Notes under the pieces: model-generated
Database searches by the model: none
What the model was told of the DNA's origin: nothing
The model's input: the letters and a program-made list of their open reading frames with translations, nothing else
Shown: positions 63,296-64,000 of the stretch, piece after piece
Position numbering within the stretch: the first letter of the stretch is position 1
Layout: the number at the start of each line of letters is the position of its first letter
Assembly (NCBI GenBank): GCA_016787045.1
Contig: JAEUVA010000002.1
Location: 210,616-274,615, forward strand
Direction of reading: 5' to 3'
DNA length: 64,000 nucleotides
Source: Chitinophagales bacterium
Lineage (GTDB): Bacteria; Bacteroidota; Bacteroidia; Chitinophagales; LD1
Program-made: the position numbers and the translations under genes

Positions 63296-64000
63296 ATGCT
63301 ACGAAAAACTTTTATTAAAAAATGTGCTATGGGTGCGGTAGGGGCTTTGGCAACTGCCGGGGGGTACGCCTGGCAGATAGAGCCATTTTGGGTAGAGTTT
63401 GTAAAAATAAATATGCCGGTCAAAAACCTACCCGACAGCTTGGTTGGTAAAACAATTATGCAAATCAGCGATTTGCACATTGGCGATGAAGTGGAAACGT
63501 CCTTCATTATCAATGCTCTTCGTCAAGCACAAGTATATCAACCGCACTTTGTGGTTTATACGGGCGATTTTGTAAACGGTACCGATCCGGTTATCCGGTA
63601 CAACCAACTACAACAAGTGCTGCAACACACCGTGCTCGGTAGCATAGGTACGCTGGGCATTTTAGGAAACCACGATTACGGCATGAACTGGACACTGCAA
63701 AAAGTAGCCGAACAAGTAACCCAAATGGCCACCCATGCGGGTATTAACATGCTGCGCAACCAAAATGCACAAATACAAGGCATCAACTTTATTGGTATAG
63801 ACGACTACTGGGGCCCCAATTTTAACCCCGCACAAGCCATGAGCCACTACAACCCCGCTATAGCTAATTTGGTACTCTGCCATAACCCCGATGTTTGCGA
63901 CTTAGATGTTTGGAACGGCTACACCGGCTGGATTTTGGCCGGCCATACCCATGGCGGGCAATGCAAGCCCCCCTTTTTGCCGCCACCCATACTCCCTATC
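63296..64000 (+). CDS. Calcineurin-like metallophosphoesterase (YkuE/YaeI type, C-terminus off the right edge)
   Basis: The open frame runs 235 codons from the ATG at 63296 to the window end. It has an N-terminal basic segment with a hydrophobic anchor (RKTFIKKCAMGAVGALATAGGYAW), which may be a membrane anchor or a weak Tat-type signal. The dinuclear metal motifs are in family order: QISDLHIGD, YTGDFVNG, GILGNHDYG, LVLCHNPD and LAGHTHGGQ. YkuE/YaeI-like proteins are membrane-associated, and relatives hydrolyse phospholipid or UDP-lipid headgroups (LpxG in Chlamydia). The substrate here is unknown. The visible part contains all metal ligands. Confidence 0.9.
   Translation, partial: MLRKTFIKKCAMGAVGALATAGGYAWQIEPFWVEFVKINMPVKNLPDSLVGKTIMQISDLHIGDEVETSFIINALRQAQVYQPHFVVYTGDFVNGTDPVIRYNQLQQVLQHTVLGSIGTLGILGNHDYGMNWTLQKVAEQVTQMATHAGINMLRNQNAQIQGINFIGIDDYWGPNFNPAQAMSHYNPAIANLVLCHNPDVCDLDVWNGYTGWILAGHTHGGQCKPPFLPPPILPI

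Overview
The window comes from a Bacteroidota chromosome, probably a Chitinophagales/Sphingobacteriales-type or related environmental lineage. The evidence is as follows. Several secreted proteins carry type IX secretion (T9SS) C-terminal sorting domains of type A and type B. There is a DUF7948/SprB-repeat surface protein, a SusC-like TonB receptor with a CarboxypepD_reg domain, and a CREST-family ceramidase-like protein. Promoters match the Bacteroidota sigma consensus (TTG/TTTG, about 19-20 bp, TAnnTTTG or TAnnTTCG) rather than the E. coli one. The DNA is moderately AT-rich, and genes are densely packed with short gaps. No insertion sequence, prophage, CRISPR array or rRNA operon was seen. 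One tRNA is present, an initiator tRNA-fMet.

Layout. 1-3.6 kb: 5' part of a giant repeat-rich surface protein, running off the left edge. 3.7-17.2 kb: core metabolism and information genes (lpxK, purine nucleoside phosphorylase, rlmB, a formylglycine-generating-enzyme-like protein, a small RRM protein, folP, purC, a LolA-like protein, ftsK, gltX, a lone B12-binding protein). 17.2-31.8 kb: tRNA-fMet, a TPR histidine kinase, cystathionine beta-synthase with small lipoproteins, rlmH, a HU-CCDC81/SPOR membrane protein, a beta-oxidation multienzyme, a TPR-adenylate cyclase followed by mtgA, a phosphatidylserine-decarboxylase-like protein, and an MlaE/MlaF lipid ABC transporter. 31.9-44.5 kb: a T9SS type B protein, an L,D-transpeptidase-like protein, ppk1, a GluQ-RS-like synthetase, the divergent katG/oxyR pair and a TonB receptor. 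44.5-57.1 kb: a TPR protein, gyrA, purB, a secreted lysyl-oxidase-like protein, a lipoate ligase, the ceramidase homologue, a DUF2279 protein and the cytochrome c maturation pair CcsA/CcmD. 57.1-64 kb: rnhA, a Xer recombinase, a secreted protein with an endosialidase-type (S74) self-cleaving chaperone, a repeat-rich 1.1-kb intergenic island, and the 5' end of a metallophosphoesterase.

How the genes work together. Much of the window concerns the cell envelope: lipid A (LpxK), peptidoglycan (MtgA, YkuD, SPOR), lipoprotein and phospholipid traffic (LolA, MlaEF), phospholipid and sphingolipid chemistry (Psd-like, ceramidase-like), and T9SS-exported surface proteins. The clearest regulatory circuit is oxyR-katG. 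An OxyR with both redox cysteines at the E. coli positions (C199, C208) diverges from katG, and a palindrome lies directly upstream of a good katG promoter.

The least explained material is the 62.2-63.3 kb intergenic island. It holds three long hairpins and a 21-bp tandem repeat, and diverged units of that repeat recur about 18 kb away near 44.8 kb. I did not find a clear new multi-gene system. The best leads are this repeat family, the T9SS-targeted lysyl oxidase with an intact cofactor pair, and the signal-peptide-bearing S74 protein.
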